Assembly: GCF_000001735.4 (NCBI RefSeq)
Contig: NC_003071.7
Span: 2,925,001 to 2,989,000 of the forward strand
DNA from: Arabidopsis thaliana
Taxonomy: Eukaryota > Streptophyta > Magnoliopsida > Brassicales > Brassicaceae
Length of the DNA stretch: 64,000 nt
Direction: 5' to 3'
Made by a program: the position numbers and the translations under genes. Numbering within the stretch: the first letter of the stretch is position 1; each line of letters begins with the position of its first letter. The notes beneath the pieces were generated by a model, which saw only the letters and a program-made list of their open reading frames with translations, was not told the DNA's origin and ran no database searches. Shown here one piece after another: positions 45,756-57,936 of this stretch.

Positions 45756-48700
45756 AGACAGCCTGCTGGAACTGTCGGGGTTTAGGCAATGACTCCACAG
45801 TTCGACGCCTAAAGGAGATCAACAGATTGCATCTCCTGGACATCAGTGCTCTTTTAGAAACAAAACAGCCCGATGGTTTTATTCAAGAAAAGGGTTTGGA
45901 AATGGGTTTTAGTAAGTTTGTAACAGTCCCGCCTATCGGTTTAAGTGGGGGTTTAGTTGTGTTTTGGCGTGATCATGTAGATATGTCAATTTGCTTCAGT
46001 TCTCCTAATCTTGTAGATCTTTTCATTAAAAGTAATGAAGGTGATTTCTATTTATCTTTTGTCTATGGGAATCCCAATCCTAATTATAGAAATCACCTTT
46101 GGGAAAGATTAGAAAGAACATATACTGTGAGAAAAGACTACCCTTGGATTATAATGGGAGACTTCAATGAGATTATGAGTAATAGTGAGAAGAAGGGGGG
46201 GGGGGGGGGTAGAGTGAGAACTGAAGCTTCCTTTCAGGATATGAGAAGAATGTTCGATGCTGTAACTTTACAGATTTGAAATCAACTGGAGATAGGTTCT
46301 CTTGGGCTGGACAAAGGGGAGATCACTATGTCACATGTTGTCTTGACCGCACAATGGCGAATGCTGAATGGCACAACCGGTTCCCTGCCTCAGAGACAGA
46401 GTTTTTGGAGTTCGGCGAATCAGATCACCGCCCTCTAGTTACATATATTTCAGACCAGATAGAGGAACGCCGAGGCTGCTTCCGCTATGATAGTAGATTA
46501 CTTCACAAAGACGGTTTCAAGGAGATGGTTACTCGAGCTTGGAGAGGCACAAGACGTCATGATGAGGGTATTTTACTCTCCAAAATTGTTCACTGTCGTA
46601 AGAGTATTTCAGCCTGGAAGCGAAGCAACAAAACCAACTCCGAGACTAGAATCAAATCTATCAAGGCTCAACTGGATTGGGCTATTGCAACCGGAAATAC
46701 ATCTACCCATGATATCGCAACCTTACGGAGAAACCTGAATGAAGCGTACTTGGAGGAGGAGACTTATTGGAAATTAAAAAGTCGAAATCACTGGCTACAT
46801 ACAGGAGACCGGAACACGTGTTACTTTCACCACACTACAAAGGCAAGGCGTAATAAGAACAGATTACTTTCGGTCCAGAACGATGATGGTATTCTTAAGA
46901 AAGGGGACAAAGAAATTGCAGAGGTCGCGACCAACTATTTTGCAGAGCTTTTTACGGCCACACCAACTTCTGAGGAGACGTATGAGGCTGTGTTTCAAGG
47001 ATTTCAAAGCAAGATAACTGATGAGATGAATGAAGACCTAACAAAAGGAGTCACAATAGAAGAAATAAGAGAAGCCGTGTTATCTATTGGTCCTACAAAG
47101 GCCCCAGGCCCTGACGGTTTTACGGGAGATTTTTACCAACAATTTTGGAATGATATCAATCCGGCAATCGTCGATGAAGTGCAGATGTTTTTCACCACTA
47201 ACTAATTCGATCCAGCTCATAATCATACAAATCTCTGTCTTATCCCCAAAGTGGTTCCCCCAACAAAGATGTCTGACTTTCGACCAATCGCCCTCTGTAA
47301 TGTCAGCTACAAAATCATTTCAAAGATACTTGTCAACCGGCTGAAGAAACACCTTTCAGGAATCATATCAGAAAATCAGGCTGCTTTCATTCCAGGTCGC
47401 ATGATCACAGTCAATATTATCATTGCCCATGAAGTGTTCTACTCCCTAAAATCAAGGAAACGTCAAGCAAATTCTTACATGGCTCTAAAAACAGACATCA
47501 CAAAAGCCTACGACCGTTTGGAGTGGAGTTTTATCGAAAAAACTATGACACATATGGGTTTCAACTCAACATGGATCGCTTGGATAATGAAGTGTATCTC
47601 TACAGTCAGCTTTTCGGTTCTAATCAATGGTTCTCCACATGGTCACATCAACCCCACTCGTGGAATCCGACAAGGCGATCCATTATCTCCCTATATATTC
47701 ATACTTTGTGCTGAAGTTCTCTCTCACATGATGAACCAAGCCGAGATCAACAAGCAGCTTAAAGGGATAAAACTATCCACAAGAGGTCCATCTATCTCTC
47801 ATCTTCTCTTTGCTGATGATTCTCTATTTTTTACTATGGCAAATCATAGGTCATGCCATGCCATTAAAACGGTTCTACGTACTTACGAGGAAGCTTCGGG
47901 TCAAGCAGTCAATTTGCGAAAATCAACTATTACCTTTGGCAAAAATGTTAGCAATGACATAAAGCGAAGAATGAGAAATCTCCTCGGAATACACAATGAG
48001 GGAGGTGGCGGAAAATACTTGGGGCTACCGGAACAGTTTGATAAGAAGAAATCTGAGATGTTTCGGTATATTGTTGAGAAAGTTAAAGAAAAAACTCAAG
48101 GTTGGAGCAAGAAATATCTGTCACAAGCTGGAAAAGAGGTACTACTCAAAGCAGTGCTTTAGCTATGCCAATCTACTCCATGAATGTGTACAAGCGAACA
48201 AAAGAGATTTGCAATGAGATTAGTGGAGTACTAGCAAAATTCTGGTGCGGTTCAGACGCTGAAAATCACGGTATGCACTGGTTTGCTTGGGATCGTCTTG
48301 CTTTGCCAAAACAGGAGGGTGGTCTTGGTTTTAGGGATCTTGAAAGTTTTAATTTAGCATTACTTGGCAAGCAAACGTGGCGAATGCTTCAATATCCAGA
48401 GAGTCTAATGGCAAAACTTCTTAAAGGGCGATATTTCCATGATTCAAATATCCTAAATGCAGTCCAAGGGAAGAAGGCCTCTTTTATTTGGAAATCCATC
48501 CTACATGGTAGAGATTTAGTCAGGAAAGGGCTTCGATTCTGTATAGGTGATGGCACAATCGTCGACGCTTGGCTGGACCCATGGTTACCAATGCATCCCC
48601 CTAGACCAAGTGACTCCACCACCTAGAAACGTTCTCTTGAAACAAAGACTATGGAAATTAAGAACTGCTCCGAAAATCAAACACTTCTTCTGGCGGCTTC

Positions 48701-49635
48701 TATCTACTTCTCTTCCTACTGGTGCAACTTTGAGGTATCGACATATTACTAATGATGCTAAACGTGTGAGATGTTGCAGAGAGGACGAAACGGTCAATCA
48801 TCTCTTCTTCCGCTGCCATTACGCTCAAGTCATATGAAGAGGCTCGAGAATCCCAAATCCCATCTTTCTCGACCAAACTGCTCCATGGGACGATAAAATT
48901 CGCGCCATCTTTAATATCAACACCTCAGCACGAACATCTCATATGAGACAGTTGCCCTTATGGATCATGTGGCGATTATGGAAAAGTCGAAACACACTTA
49001 TGTTCCAACAACAAAGTATACACTGGCGGAAAAGTCTAAGATTAGCGAAGCAAGATGCATGCGAATGGCAAGATGCAGAAGATTATGTTCAAAAAAGCTC
49101 AAGCGGGACTCAGATTCTACCCTCAACGGTTAATATTCAAAAAAATTGGACACTCCCACCTAGCGGCTGGACAAAATGCAACTATGATGGTACTTTCAAC
49201 AGAGACTTGCCAAGTAAAGCTGCTTGGATTATCAGAAATGACAGAGGAACGTTCTTAGGAGCAGGACAAGCGGTGGGGATAACAACAACAAACTCTCTTG
49301 AGAGCGAGTTACAAGCTCTGGTCATGGCAATGCAAAATTGTTGGAGCAAAGGCCATAAGAAGGTTTATTTTGAGGGAGATAACAAAGAGGTAGCCGATAC
49401 AATCAATGACAGGAATCCAAACTTTGCGGTTTTTAATTGGCTAAGAGAGGTTGTGGCTTGGAAAACAAGATTTGAGGATTGTCGCTTCACATGGGTTCGA
49501 CGAAATTCCAACATGGCAGCAGACACATTAGCTAAACATGCACTACCTTCACATACTTCTTATCATTTTTCTAGTTTTACTCCTCATGTAATTACAGACA
49601 TACTCCATCGAGACTTTGTCTCTGCAGTTCAATAA
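45752..49635 (+). pseudogene. LINE ORF2: endonuclease, reverse transcriptase, RNase H; broken
   Basis: Domains in order: endonuclease (ACWNCRGLGN, ALLETKQ, IIMGDFNEI); reverse transcriptase (KAPGPDGF, LIPKV, FRPIALCNVSYKIISK, AFIPGR, DITKAYDRLEW, GIRQGDPLSPYIF and catalytic FADDS); a zinc-binding region (APKIKHFFWRLL, CCREDETVNHLFF); RNase H (CNYDGTFN, ESELQALVMAMQ, EGDNKEV, ADTLAKHA). Breaks: a 14-G run at 46196-46209 and a frameshift before CNFTDLKSTGDRFSW, a TAA at 47203, a frameshift near 48160, and an apparent internal deletion near 48610, where about 100 residues normally between the RT domain and the zinc-binding domain are missing. A further stop lies near 48837. Confidence 0.9.
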
Positions 49636-49682
49636 TAAGATTGATGTTGATGAAAAAAAAAGAAAGTAAACTTAGTAACCGA

Positions 49683-50564
49683 AATATCCGATAACCGAAC
49701 CGAATACCCGGAAACCCAGGATTAGCTATAGTTAACAAAATTAAATGGATAAAACAAAACGTACGGTTACTACAAAATATCCGGCCCATAAAAGGCCCAG
49801 TGATCTCTGAAAACATGCTTCATGTCAGATAGATAAAAAAAAAAAATAGTTATTACGGTCAAACTTTTTTTCCTCTTCTGTGTTTAAATTTCCAAATCTC
49901 AGTGTACCCCACAAAACAAAATTCGAAAAACCTCGCAACGAGCGCGAGATTCAAAAATCAAAATCAACAACACGCGAATCAAAAGAAACTGACTCACACG
50001 CGCCTCTCTCCTCGAACTCCGTCTCTTTTCTCTGCTAAAACAAAAATCATCTCTCTTCTCGCTCTCTGCTTTTGAATCTCTCTTTTTTCTCTCCACCACC
50101 TGAGATTTTCCCATCACTTTCCCGGAAAAAGCAGCGATTATCTTCATGGCTTCTCACTCACCACTATCCCACTGATGCTTCAGAGTATGTTTCGCTACTC
50201 TCTCTTCCCCTTAATTTTTCACTTTCTCTGCATTTTTCTGTGTTGTTCTTTGGAATTAGAGTAATGCGCGATGAAGAAAATGGTTGAATCGTTACTTTAG
50301 AGTAATTCGCTGTTGTTTTTTGGTTATTATCATCGTCTTCTATCCAATTTTAGAGCGAATTAAGTAGAGATTCGATTTTGTTTAGAGTAGAGAAAATTTC
50401 GAATTCGCTGTTGTTTTTTGGTTATTATCATCTTCTTCTTTCCAATTATAGAGCGAATTAGGGAGAGATTTGAATTTGCTTCTTCGATTCACCAGATCCT
50501 TGAGCTACATGTCTCAGACTCAATTCTAATTCCTTGTTGCAGTTATTGGATTTGAGGAAGGATT
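49683..50564 (+). promoter_or_regulatory. Promoter, 5' UTR and leader intron of the HEAT-repeat gene
   Basis: From about 49900 the DNA becomes rich in CT tracts, as in plant leaders. A GT-AG intron is likely at 50185-50542 (CAGA|GTATGT ... TTGCAG|TTATTGG), placing the coding ATG 22 bases into the next exon. The first leader exon contains an upstream ORF of 9 codons (50146-50175) and the start of a second (50175). The outer 200 bases hold the LINE target flank. Transcription start was not determined. Confidence 0.6.
50146..50175 (+). promoter_or_regulatory. Upstream ORF 1 in the leader
   Basis: ATG GCT TCT ... CAC TGA encodes MASHSPLSH. Its stop overlaps the ATG of the next upstream ORF as TGATG. 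Confidence 0.5.
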
Positions 50565-53500
50565 ATGAAGACGAACATGCAAGTAAAAGGAAGAGGAGGA
50601 AACATGAAGGCTAATACTAATACACAACAAGTGATTTTTGAGCTGAAGAAGAAGGTTGTTATTGCATTAAACAAGTTAGCAGATAGAGATACATATCAGA
50701 GAGGAGTTGATGAGCTTGAGAAAACTGTTGAGCATTTGGCACCGGATAAGGTTTCATGTTTTCTCTCTTGTATTTTGGATACTGATTCTGAGCAGAAGAG
50801 TGCTGTGAGGAAAGAGTGTATTAGGTTGATGGGGACTTTAGCTAGGTTTCATGAGGGACTTGTTGGTCCATATCTTGGTAAGATGGTTTCTAGTATTGTT
50901 AAGCGGCTTAAGGATCCTGATTCTGTTGTGAGAGATGCGTGTATTGAGACAATGGGTGTTTTGGCTTCCAAGATGAGTTGTTATGAAGACCAGAACTTTG
51001 GTGTTTTTGTTTCCTTGGTGAAACCTCTTTTTGAAGCTATTGGTGATCAGAATAAGTATGTGCAGTCTGGTGCTGCCTTATGCTTGGCGAGAGTTATTGA
51101 TAGTAGTCCTGAAGCTCCAGTTGCGATTATACAACGCATGTTGATGAGGACAGTAAAGCTGCTTAATAACTCGCATTTTATCGCAAAGCCAGCGGTTATT
51201 GAGCTTAATAGAAGTATCATCCTGGTAAGCTACTTCTAATACCATATAAGTCATTTTAGTTTCCGAGTCTGAGCCTTTGGTGCTACTATTATCATGTGGT
51301 TGTATAATGAAAAATGGTTATTGACTTTAATCTAGGCTGGTGGGGCAACGTCGAAGAGTGTGTTGTCCTCAGCAATGTCTAGCTTTCAAGATGCCCTTAA
51401 AAATAAGGACTGGACTACTCGTAAGGCAGCTTCTGTAGCACTTATGGAGATAGCTGCTACTGGTGAAAAGTTTCTTGGACCTCTGAAGGCGTCCTGCATC
51501 TGCTCTCTTGAATCATGTCGCTTTGATAAAGTTCGAACTCTTTTGCTCAAATTCACTCTCTGACAGATGATAACTTTTGGAATGAAACATCTAACTTTGT
51601 GCTTTTCTATTTTAGGTGAAACCAGTGAGGGACTCAGTTATCCTTGCCTTAAAATATTGGAAAGGTGTCCCTGGGTCTGATAGTCCAGAGCCATCTGAAA
51701 CTGAATCCTCTGTAAAAGGTGGGTTTAGGAAATGAATCTTTTCTTCAAATATTTTTTTTTTTGCAACTCATAAGACTCATAGATGCTCTTTCTGTTTATT
51801 TGTTTTGTAATCACAGAAAGTTATAATGGAGCTCGAGAGAGTAGTGAACTTTTCAGCACCAGTGACTTTAAAGTGAAGGATGGTATGTCTATCAAATATG
51901 TAACGGATGTGACAAGGAAAAAGGTTCCGGTCTCTGCCAGGCAACCACCTACACGTTACAATGACGACCCTCGAAAGAGTAACCAAGATGATTGGCATAT
52001 TGAAATTGCAGTCCCAGAATCTTCTTTTGTCTCCAAGGTTGATCTTTACAATGAAGAATCAGAGGGCAGTTGCATCACCAAGACGTTTGCAGAAACGACA
52101 AACACGCCAGAAGTGACATATGAGTACATTCCAATGAAGGATAAAGCAGATAGCTATGTAACAGGCGGAGTCAATGAAAACGATGATATCAAGTCTATTA
52201 CAGTTTCATCAAGCAGTTTCCGGGCAAGTGGTATGGTGAATCCAGCCATAACGAGTAAGAATTATGCAGCTGAAGAAACTGATTTGGAAGAGCAGCCATT
52301 CTCAACCCAAGTGAAGGATCGTACAAGCCTTGACTCTTTTGTAACAGTGTCGAGCTCTCAAATTAATCATGACTGCTGTGCTAAGATTGCAAATGAAATG
52401 GCTTCTGTACGTAAACAACTCTCAGATATTGAAAATAAACAGTCACGTTTGATAGATCAGCTACAGGTTAGTGGATTATCTGTCACAATCTAATGTCTTT
52501 ACCCAGCTTACAAATTTATAGATGCTTTAGTCAACCTTTGTATCTTCAAGATGCGTGTTCTCAGTAACTAAGTTTCGTCTTCTGTTAAACTTATAGGTCT
52601 TTTCAACAGGAATAATGAACAACTTTTCGGTTCTTCAATCCAAGGTATCAAGCTTAGAGTATGCAGTGGAGGGGATAGCTCAGAACGCTGCCTTGCATTC
52701 AGATATATCAAACTCCAATTTTGTGAAGCACAACCAAGGTAGTACCATATCACCGAGGCTGTCTAGCTGTACGTCAAGAACTTCGACGGATATCCGCAAT
52801 CGACAATCTACACTATCCACTTCCAAGTACTCAAGGGAGAACAAAACACATGTAAGAAGCAGACTAAATGAATCACAGGGCATGGAGAAGACACGGAGTA
52901 ATCCTTTAGGTAAGACTGGTCAACTACATACTAGAGAGGACATTTGGAACAACATTGGACAGGGAAGACAAACATTGATCCAGACCCGGACATCTTCTGA
53001 TTCAATTCAAAGCATTAGACAACAGTATGCAGAGGTGATGAGTGGAACAAGGAAACCAGTGACAGGTGTTTCTTGTGAAGATGTGGTTGAATCAGAGTAT
53101 CTACAAGTGCTTTCTTCCGGTGATGAGCTTGCACTTGTTGAGCTTCTTGACAGAACAGGCCCGGTGCTGGAGAGTATGTCATCACAGACCATAAATGAAA
53201 TTCTCAGTATTCTATTGTCATACCTCCTAGAACGAAGATTCATGAATTCAATACTTCCTTGGCTGCATCAGGTAAGTTTGTTGTAGTCATGCTTGAATTG
53301 CTACTACTGGAATATGATACTGAAAATCCACTCTATTCTCGTCCACTAGGTCGCTGACTTGAGTACTACAAATGGAGCTAATTATCTTATTCCATCTGCG
53401 AGAAAGAGAGCTCAAGTGTTGTCTGCAATTCAGGAGGCTTCAGGCATGGACTTTTCAAATCTTGCTGAGAGGAGAGCAGTTACTCAAATAGCTATGAAGT

Positions 53501-53692
53501 TGCGCAAACTATGGGGTAAGCTAAGTTCGTCTCCTTGCACTAGTCCCTACTTGGTCTAACAATCATGCACTGAAAAAACTTGCTTATACATATATGTTTA
53601 TAAACAGTGTACATTCATTGAAACTATAATCTTTAAAATCTTCATATTACTAAAAGTTTTCCTTCTCTTTTTCTGCAGGAAAATGCTCTTGA
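50565..53692 (+). CDS. TORTIFOLIA1/SPIRAL2-like HEAT-repeat protein (microtubule-associated)
   Basis: Exons 50565-51224, 51336-51530, 51616-51718, 51817-52466, 52597-53271, 53350-53515 and 53679-53692 join in phase to 820 residues ending KLWGKCS. Residues 20-310 are HEAT/ARM helices of the plant TORTIFOLIA1 family (VIALNKLADRDTYQRGVDEL, SAVRKECIRLMGTLARFHEG, DPDSVVRDACIETMGVLAS). The family binds cortical microtubules and governs cell expansion and twisting. The middle is serine-rich and presumably disordered. A coiled coil is near residues 512-550 (MASVRKQLSDIENKQSRLID). A conserved C-terminal domain follows (SEYLQVLSSGDELALVELLD, then RTGPVLESMS). The ATG is the first in its exon and is preceded by two upstream ORFs. 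I recall At2g07170, an ARM-repeat gene, at the matching place. Confidence 0.9.
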
Positions 53693-54189
53693 TCATTATG
53701 GTGTGCTGAAGTAGTTGAATTAAACTTGTTAGTGTGGGAACTTGTGAAAACTTCTACTCCTTCCTTTGTTTTCCACGTGTGTAACACATGAAATCATTTT
53801 GGAAACTTCTACTCCTTCTACTTGCTTGTTTCATCTCTTCTTGCCAATCGTTCTCTACACCGGCTCTTTTTGCATTGCCTTCGCCTTCACTCTAGTTTCC
53901 GTCTGTCTTGATTCAAACCATAAACGGAGTGGCAAATCAACCCAGAAAATTAAACAATTTGGTGGGAATATCAACAACAGTCATACGAAACTGCAGGAAA
54001 AAGCGGATCACGGTTTAGATTTACGGTTTGAAAGTTATAACCAATTTACTAAGACAGAGCCGGAAGGTAACAAACCTGCAAGCAGTCAACTTTGGAAACA
54101 ATTTCCCATCAAACAGCAAGACAACTAGAAGATGATCTTTATGTCCATGGAAAGATCTCGCTGTCAAGTTTCCAGAACATCTTTCAAGT
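53693..54189 (+). other. 3' flank with a possible small secreted-peptide remnant
   Basis: The first part is the likely 3' UTR of the HEAT gene. An ATG at 53788 opens a 35-codon frame (MKSFWKLLLLLLACFISSCQ...) that looks like a secretory signal peptide but stops at 53895. A different frame continues with a polar, Gln/Lys-rich stretch to 54128 ending FPIKQQDN. A one-base frameshift would join signal peptide and tail. No known peptide-hormone motif is recognisable, and chance is not excluded. Confidence 0.3.
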
Positions 54190-54371
54190 CTAAAACCCAA
54201 TATCTATAGCCAAAGAAATGAAGACGACAAAACCAATGAAAAACCATGTCGTGTTGTGTATTGACTTTACTTGATTTTCCACTACAGCATGTAAAGTAGA
54301 TTGGTGACAACCGGTTTACCGATGTAAGTGTGCGTCTTTGTGCCCACAATTAACACTTTGTTCAGAACAAT
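54190..54371 (-). pseudogene. Mitochondrial ribosomal protein L21-like exon fragment
   Basis: After a plausible acceptor (CTTGTGCAG) the minus strand reads IVLNKVLIVGTKTHTYIGKP, then VVTN. This resembles the L21 family segment LNKVL-(x)-G-(x)-T-(x)-IG(K/R)P. A one-base frame change then gives HAVVENQVKS, matching the family HAVVEE. After that, similarity is lost and the frame ends in a hydrophobic stretch (TTWFFIGFVVFISLAIDIGF). No upstream exons were found. It is probably a captured or duplicated exon; L21 identity rests on about 35 residues. Confidence 0.5.
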
Positions 54372-55058
54372 CTGCACAAGAGAAAGAATTAAAGATATGA
54401 ACTTCATGAATCACCAAAAAGCAACAAAGAACAACTTAACAATGTTAACATAGATAAAAACAGAACATCAACAAAACATTTGTTCTTCATCTTCCATGGT
54501 TACTAGACAAATGAAGAACACATCACATAGAAGAATTCAAATCAAATGTGCCTATACTTGGTCATCGACATTTGCATCTTTCTGCCTCTTAGTGTAAAAA
54601 TATCTCCTTGGAAACACTAAACTATTCAACCAAAGAGAACAACACTAAACTAAATTAGAGATAGTAATACAAAACATATGTTCTGCATTTCAATACAAAA
54701 ACCAAACTTTAGAAACCCCCAAAATAGGTGGAGTCTGTAAACTCTGACACCCATACATGATTTCTTCTAACCGTAACACAAAATTGACGAACAAGATTAT
54801 AGCAAATCTAACACCATGAGATCCAACTCGATAAATTCGATTACAACATAAAACGGTTACTTCATAAACGTTGGAGAAAGTCGTGTTTTTCTCGGAGAAA
54901 GCAAAGCAACTCGTACTGTTTTTTTTTTTTTTCAAAACAAAACATCGAATCACATGTGGACATGTGTCGCCACTCTCATTTTCTCAAAACCTCACTTCAC
55001 AGAGACGACTCTCCCATTTTTAATCAGTTTTGATTAATTTTTCATCCCATATTTCAAG
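54372..55058. other. Intergenic DNA
   Basis: No convincing gene. A minus-strand open stretch at 54690-54953 has no recognisable domain. Confidence 0.45.
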
Positions 55059-55066
55059 AGAACCTC

Positions 55067-55789
55067 CAATGTTTTTAAACCCGACACGGACAGTGAATCG
55101 GACTACTTTTTGGGTCACTGGATCATCAGATCAACCAGGTTGGACCACGGATCAATTGATTAAAATTTATTTATTAAATGTAATATTAATAGAGATTTTA
55201 GAGTTTTCAGAGTTCTTATAAATTTAAAAAGAAAAATAATCATATCATGTTTATAAAATATAAAATCAGATTATGTTTAATAAAATATAAAATTATTTAG
55301 ACCAAAAAAACTGAAAACAAAATATATATATATATATGATTAAATTTTTTAAATCCAACTAAATATCTAATATCGTAACAAATATAGTAGGAGATCACCA
55401 ATTACGGAAATAAATTAATAAAACATTGTAAATTCACGCAACTAATATCGGGTGTCTCAGTCACCATTCGATTCATTTTTTAAGGCAGCATTGTGAAGTC
55501 TTCACAAAAATCTAAAACATCAAATGAGTTTAAGAACTGAAATTTTTTCTAAAAATGATTGAATAAAGTTTAAAATCCCATATTTTATTCCAACATCAAG
55601 AGAATTTTTTAAAACCCACACCCGGCCGGTTCAAACGGTTCACCGGGTCACGGGTTAATGGTGAATTTTTGAGGGTTTTTTCGGTTTTGAACTTGTCGGG
55701 ATTTTAGCATTAAACCCAAACCGGAAAAGTGTTCGGGTCACGGTTCAACCGGTCGGACCGGACGGTCCGAGTCGGGCGTGAAAACGCTG
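55067..55789. mobile_element. Non-autonomous hAT element (723 bp) with perfect 8-bp TSD
   Basis: It is flanked on both sides by AGAACCTC (55059-55066 and 55790-55797), an exact 8-bp duplication. The left end is CAATGTTTTTAAACCCGAC and the complement of the right end is CAGCGTTTTCACGCCCGAC, imperfect inverted repeats beginning CA as in hAT elements. Subterminal regions are rich in CCGGGTCA and AACCGG phrases; the centre is AT-rich and non-coding. The exact duplication suggests a fairly recent insertion. Confidence 0.85.
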
Positions 55790-55797
55790 AGAACCTC

Positions 55798-56081
55798 ACA
55801 AATTTTCCAACACAACCTCCCATTGGAGATGCTCTAAATATGTTTTGAAAGTTTCATGCACTCTCACTGAAGTTACTTGTCGACGACAACTAACAAATAA
55901 TCTCTCCAAAATTCATTTGAATTTCAAAGAAACATCAAATTGCATATTGCACTAATATTTGTAATTCAAAAAGAAGAAGAACCCGAAACGAAGACTCAAC
56001 TTATTTATACATTTTAAGCCAACTCTGCTACTTTCTTATCTTACAGTCTCAAATCACTGGTGAATCATTCTGTCTTGAGTC
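55798..56081. other. 3' flank of the kinase gene
   Basis: Non-coding; contains the likely 3' UTR of the minus-strand kinase. Confidence 0.5.
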
Positions 56082-57936
56082 TTAAATTTTGGTAGTATCC
56101 GGTTCCGAAAGAGTAGAAACATATTTTTCAGTGTCGACCGCGGCTTCGCTCTTGCTTCTACCACTTTCCGGTCTTCTCCTCCTCTGTCCATTCCCATCTC
56201 TTGTGCCTTGAGAATCGCTAGAAGCTTCATATAAGGTTACAGACTTTCCCCTACTATGAAGATTAGTCATGACTTCCTCCTGAGCATCTCCGTCGTCCTT
56301 GAGAGTCTCAAGAACTTCTACAACATGATTCATGAGAGGCCTTCCTTTCGGGTTTTGGCTTAGGCATTGGTATGCCAAACCAGCTACTTTCATCAACGCC
56401 TTAGTGCCGTACTGTCCATCCATTCGAGGGTCTATGATCCTCAAAAGCTTTTTGTTGTGATTCAAAAGAGGTCGTGCCCACTCTACCAAGTTATGCTCCC
56501 TGCAAGCTCTGCTTTTGTCCATTGCCCTCTTCCCAAGGAGCATCTCAAGGAGAAGTACACCGAATCCATACACATCACTTCTGGATGTCAAATGCCCTAT
56601 TACAACAATCACATATATGACCCATTTACATAATGTGATCGTATCAACATGCATATGCTTAAAAAGGGTCCTTTTTAACACTGCTTGACAAAACAGCCAT
56701 GACTTTTAAAAGGTTCTTGTGTCAATTAAACATGCTGAATTCAGACATATGCTGACGGAAAGTAATAAAGACAGACCTGTCATGACATACTCTGGAGCAG
56801 CGTATCCGTAAGTCCCCATAACACGTGTAGACACATGTGTTTGGTCTCCTCTTGGACCATCCTTTGCCAGTCCAAAGTCAGAGAGTTTAGCATTGTAACC
56901 CTGCACAAGCATTACATACACCTTTCAGGGGAAACATAGGCGGACAAATAGAAAAACCAAGTCATTTCACTACCTTTGTAGACACTATCTATTGAAGAAG
57001 AAGAATTAAAAACATATGTAATCTCAAAACAGAAGAGGCAATAGCTGACCTCATCAAGCAATATATTTGCTGTCTTCAGATCCCGGTATATGATGGAGCG
57101 TTCAGCACCATGAAGAAATGCAAGACCCTTGGCTGCGTCTAGCGCAATCTTCATTCTTTTTGTCCATGTCAAAGTGCATCCAACTCCTGTCAAGTGAATT
57201 CGAAAAGACGACACATTTCGTCACTACTCCTTCTTTATAATATGGGAACATATGCTTTATCAATTCCTCTTCAAGATACTTATAATGACACTAAGAACTA
57301 ATCTGTATAAACCATCCATACGTTCCACCTTTAGTCACGTATATGCGATGAATATGAAATAAACTTACTTCGGAAAAGATGTTTCTCAAGGCTCCCCATT
57401 GCCATGTATTCATAGACTAACAATCTATGATCATCTTCACAGCAGTAGCCAATAAGTTTCACCAAATTCGGGTGACTCAGCTGTCCTAAATAGTTGACTT
57501 CAGCCTAAAAAAACACCAACAGTTATAAAAAAACCACACATTCCCAAGTACATAACGATATATCCAACATTACCAGCCACTCTCTATCTCCTTGGAAACC
57601 CTCAGGATTAAGTTCTTTGATAGCAACTTTTGTAGACTTGAAACCAACCCTCACAGACTCATCTATAACTCCTTTATACACCACTCCGAAACCTCCCTCA
57701 CCGAGAATATAATCCGGCCTGAACTGCTTAGTAGCAATCTTCATCTCTTCGTAAGTGAAAATATCAACATTTTCATATCCTGGATTTGATTGAAGATCTT
57801 TAATGTTTTTTGGAGCCAATGGCAAACCACCACCACCACTTCCACTTCCACTCACTTTACCAACTACATCTTCACAATCTGACTTCATTAGATACACTGC
57901 TGCTTTTTTCCCTGCTTTCCATAAACATCTCATCAC
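56082..57936 (-). CDS. PBL17: Receptor-like cytoplasmic kinase, RLCK-VII / PBS1-like
   Basis: Minus-strand exons 57936-57574, 57504-57369, 57186-57050, 56900-56777 and 56596-56082 join in phase to 424 residues. This is a Ser/Thr kinase of the family that relays signals from receptor kinases at the plasma membrane. The P loop GEGGFG is at 79-84, the catalytic lysine at 107 (VAIK), then [14 protein letters not shown] (HRD reads YRD, as is common in this family), DFGLAKDGP with the metal-binding Asp, [25 protein letters not shown] and a basic, Ser-rich tail. The HEAT gene lies tail to tail, 2.4 kb away. The N terminus ([11 protein letters not shown]) lacks the usual N-myristoylation glycine; nearby Cys could be palmitoylated, or a further upstream start may exist. 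The symbol is from recall of At2g07180. Confidence 0.88.

Larger units (their letters stand above)
44194..49664 (+). mobile_element. Full-length LINE with 18-bp target-site duplication
   Basis: It is flanked by AGTAAACTTAGTAACCGA at 44176-44193 and 49665-49682, identical over 18 bases. The 3' end is A-rich (TGATGAAAAAAAAAGAA). It has a 5' leader, ORF1 and a complete set of ORF2 domains, but both ORFs are damaged. It is inserted in the repeat-rich flank of the hAT remnant. Confidence 0.92.
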
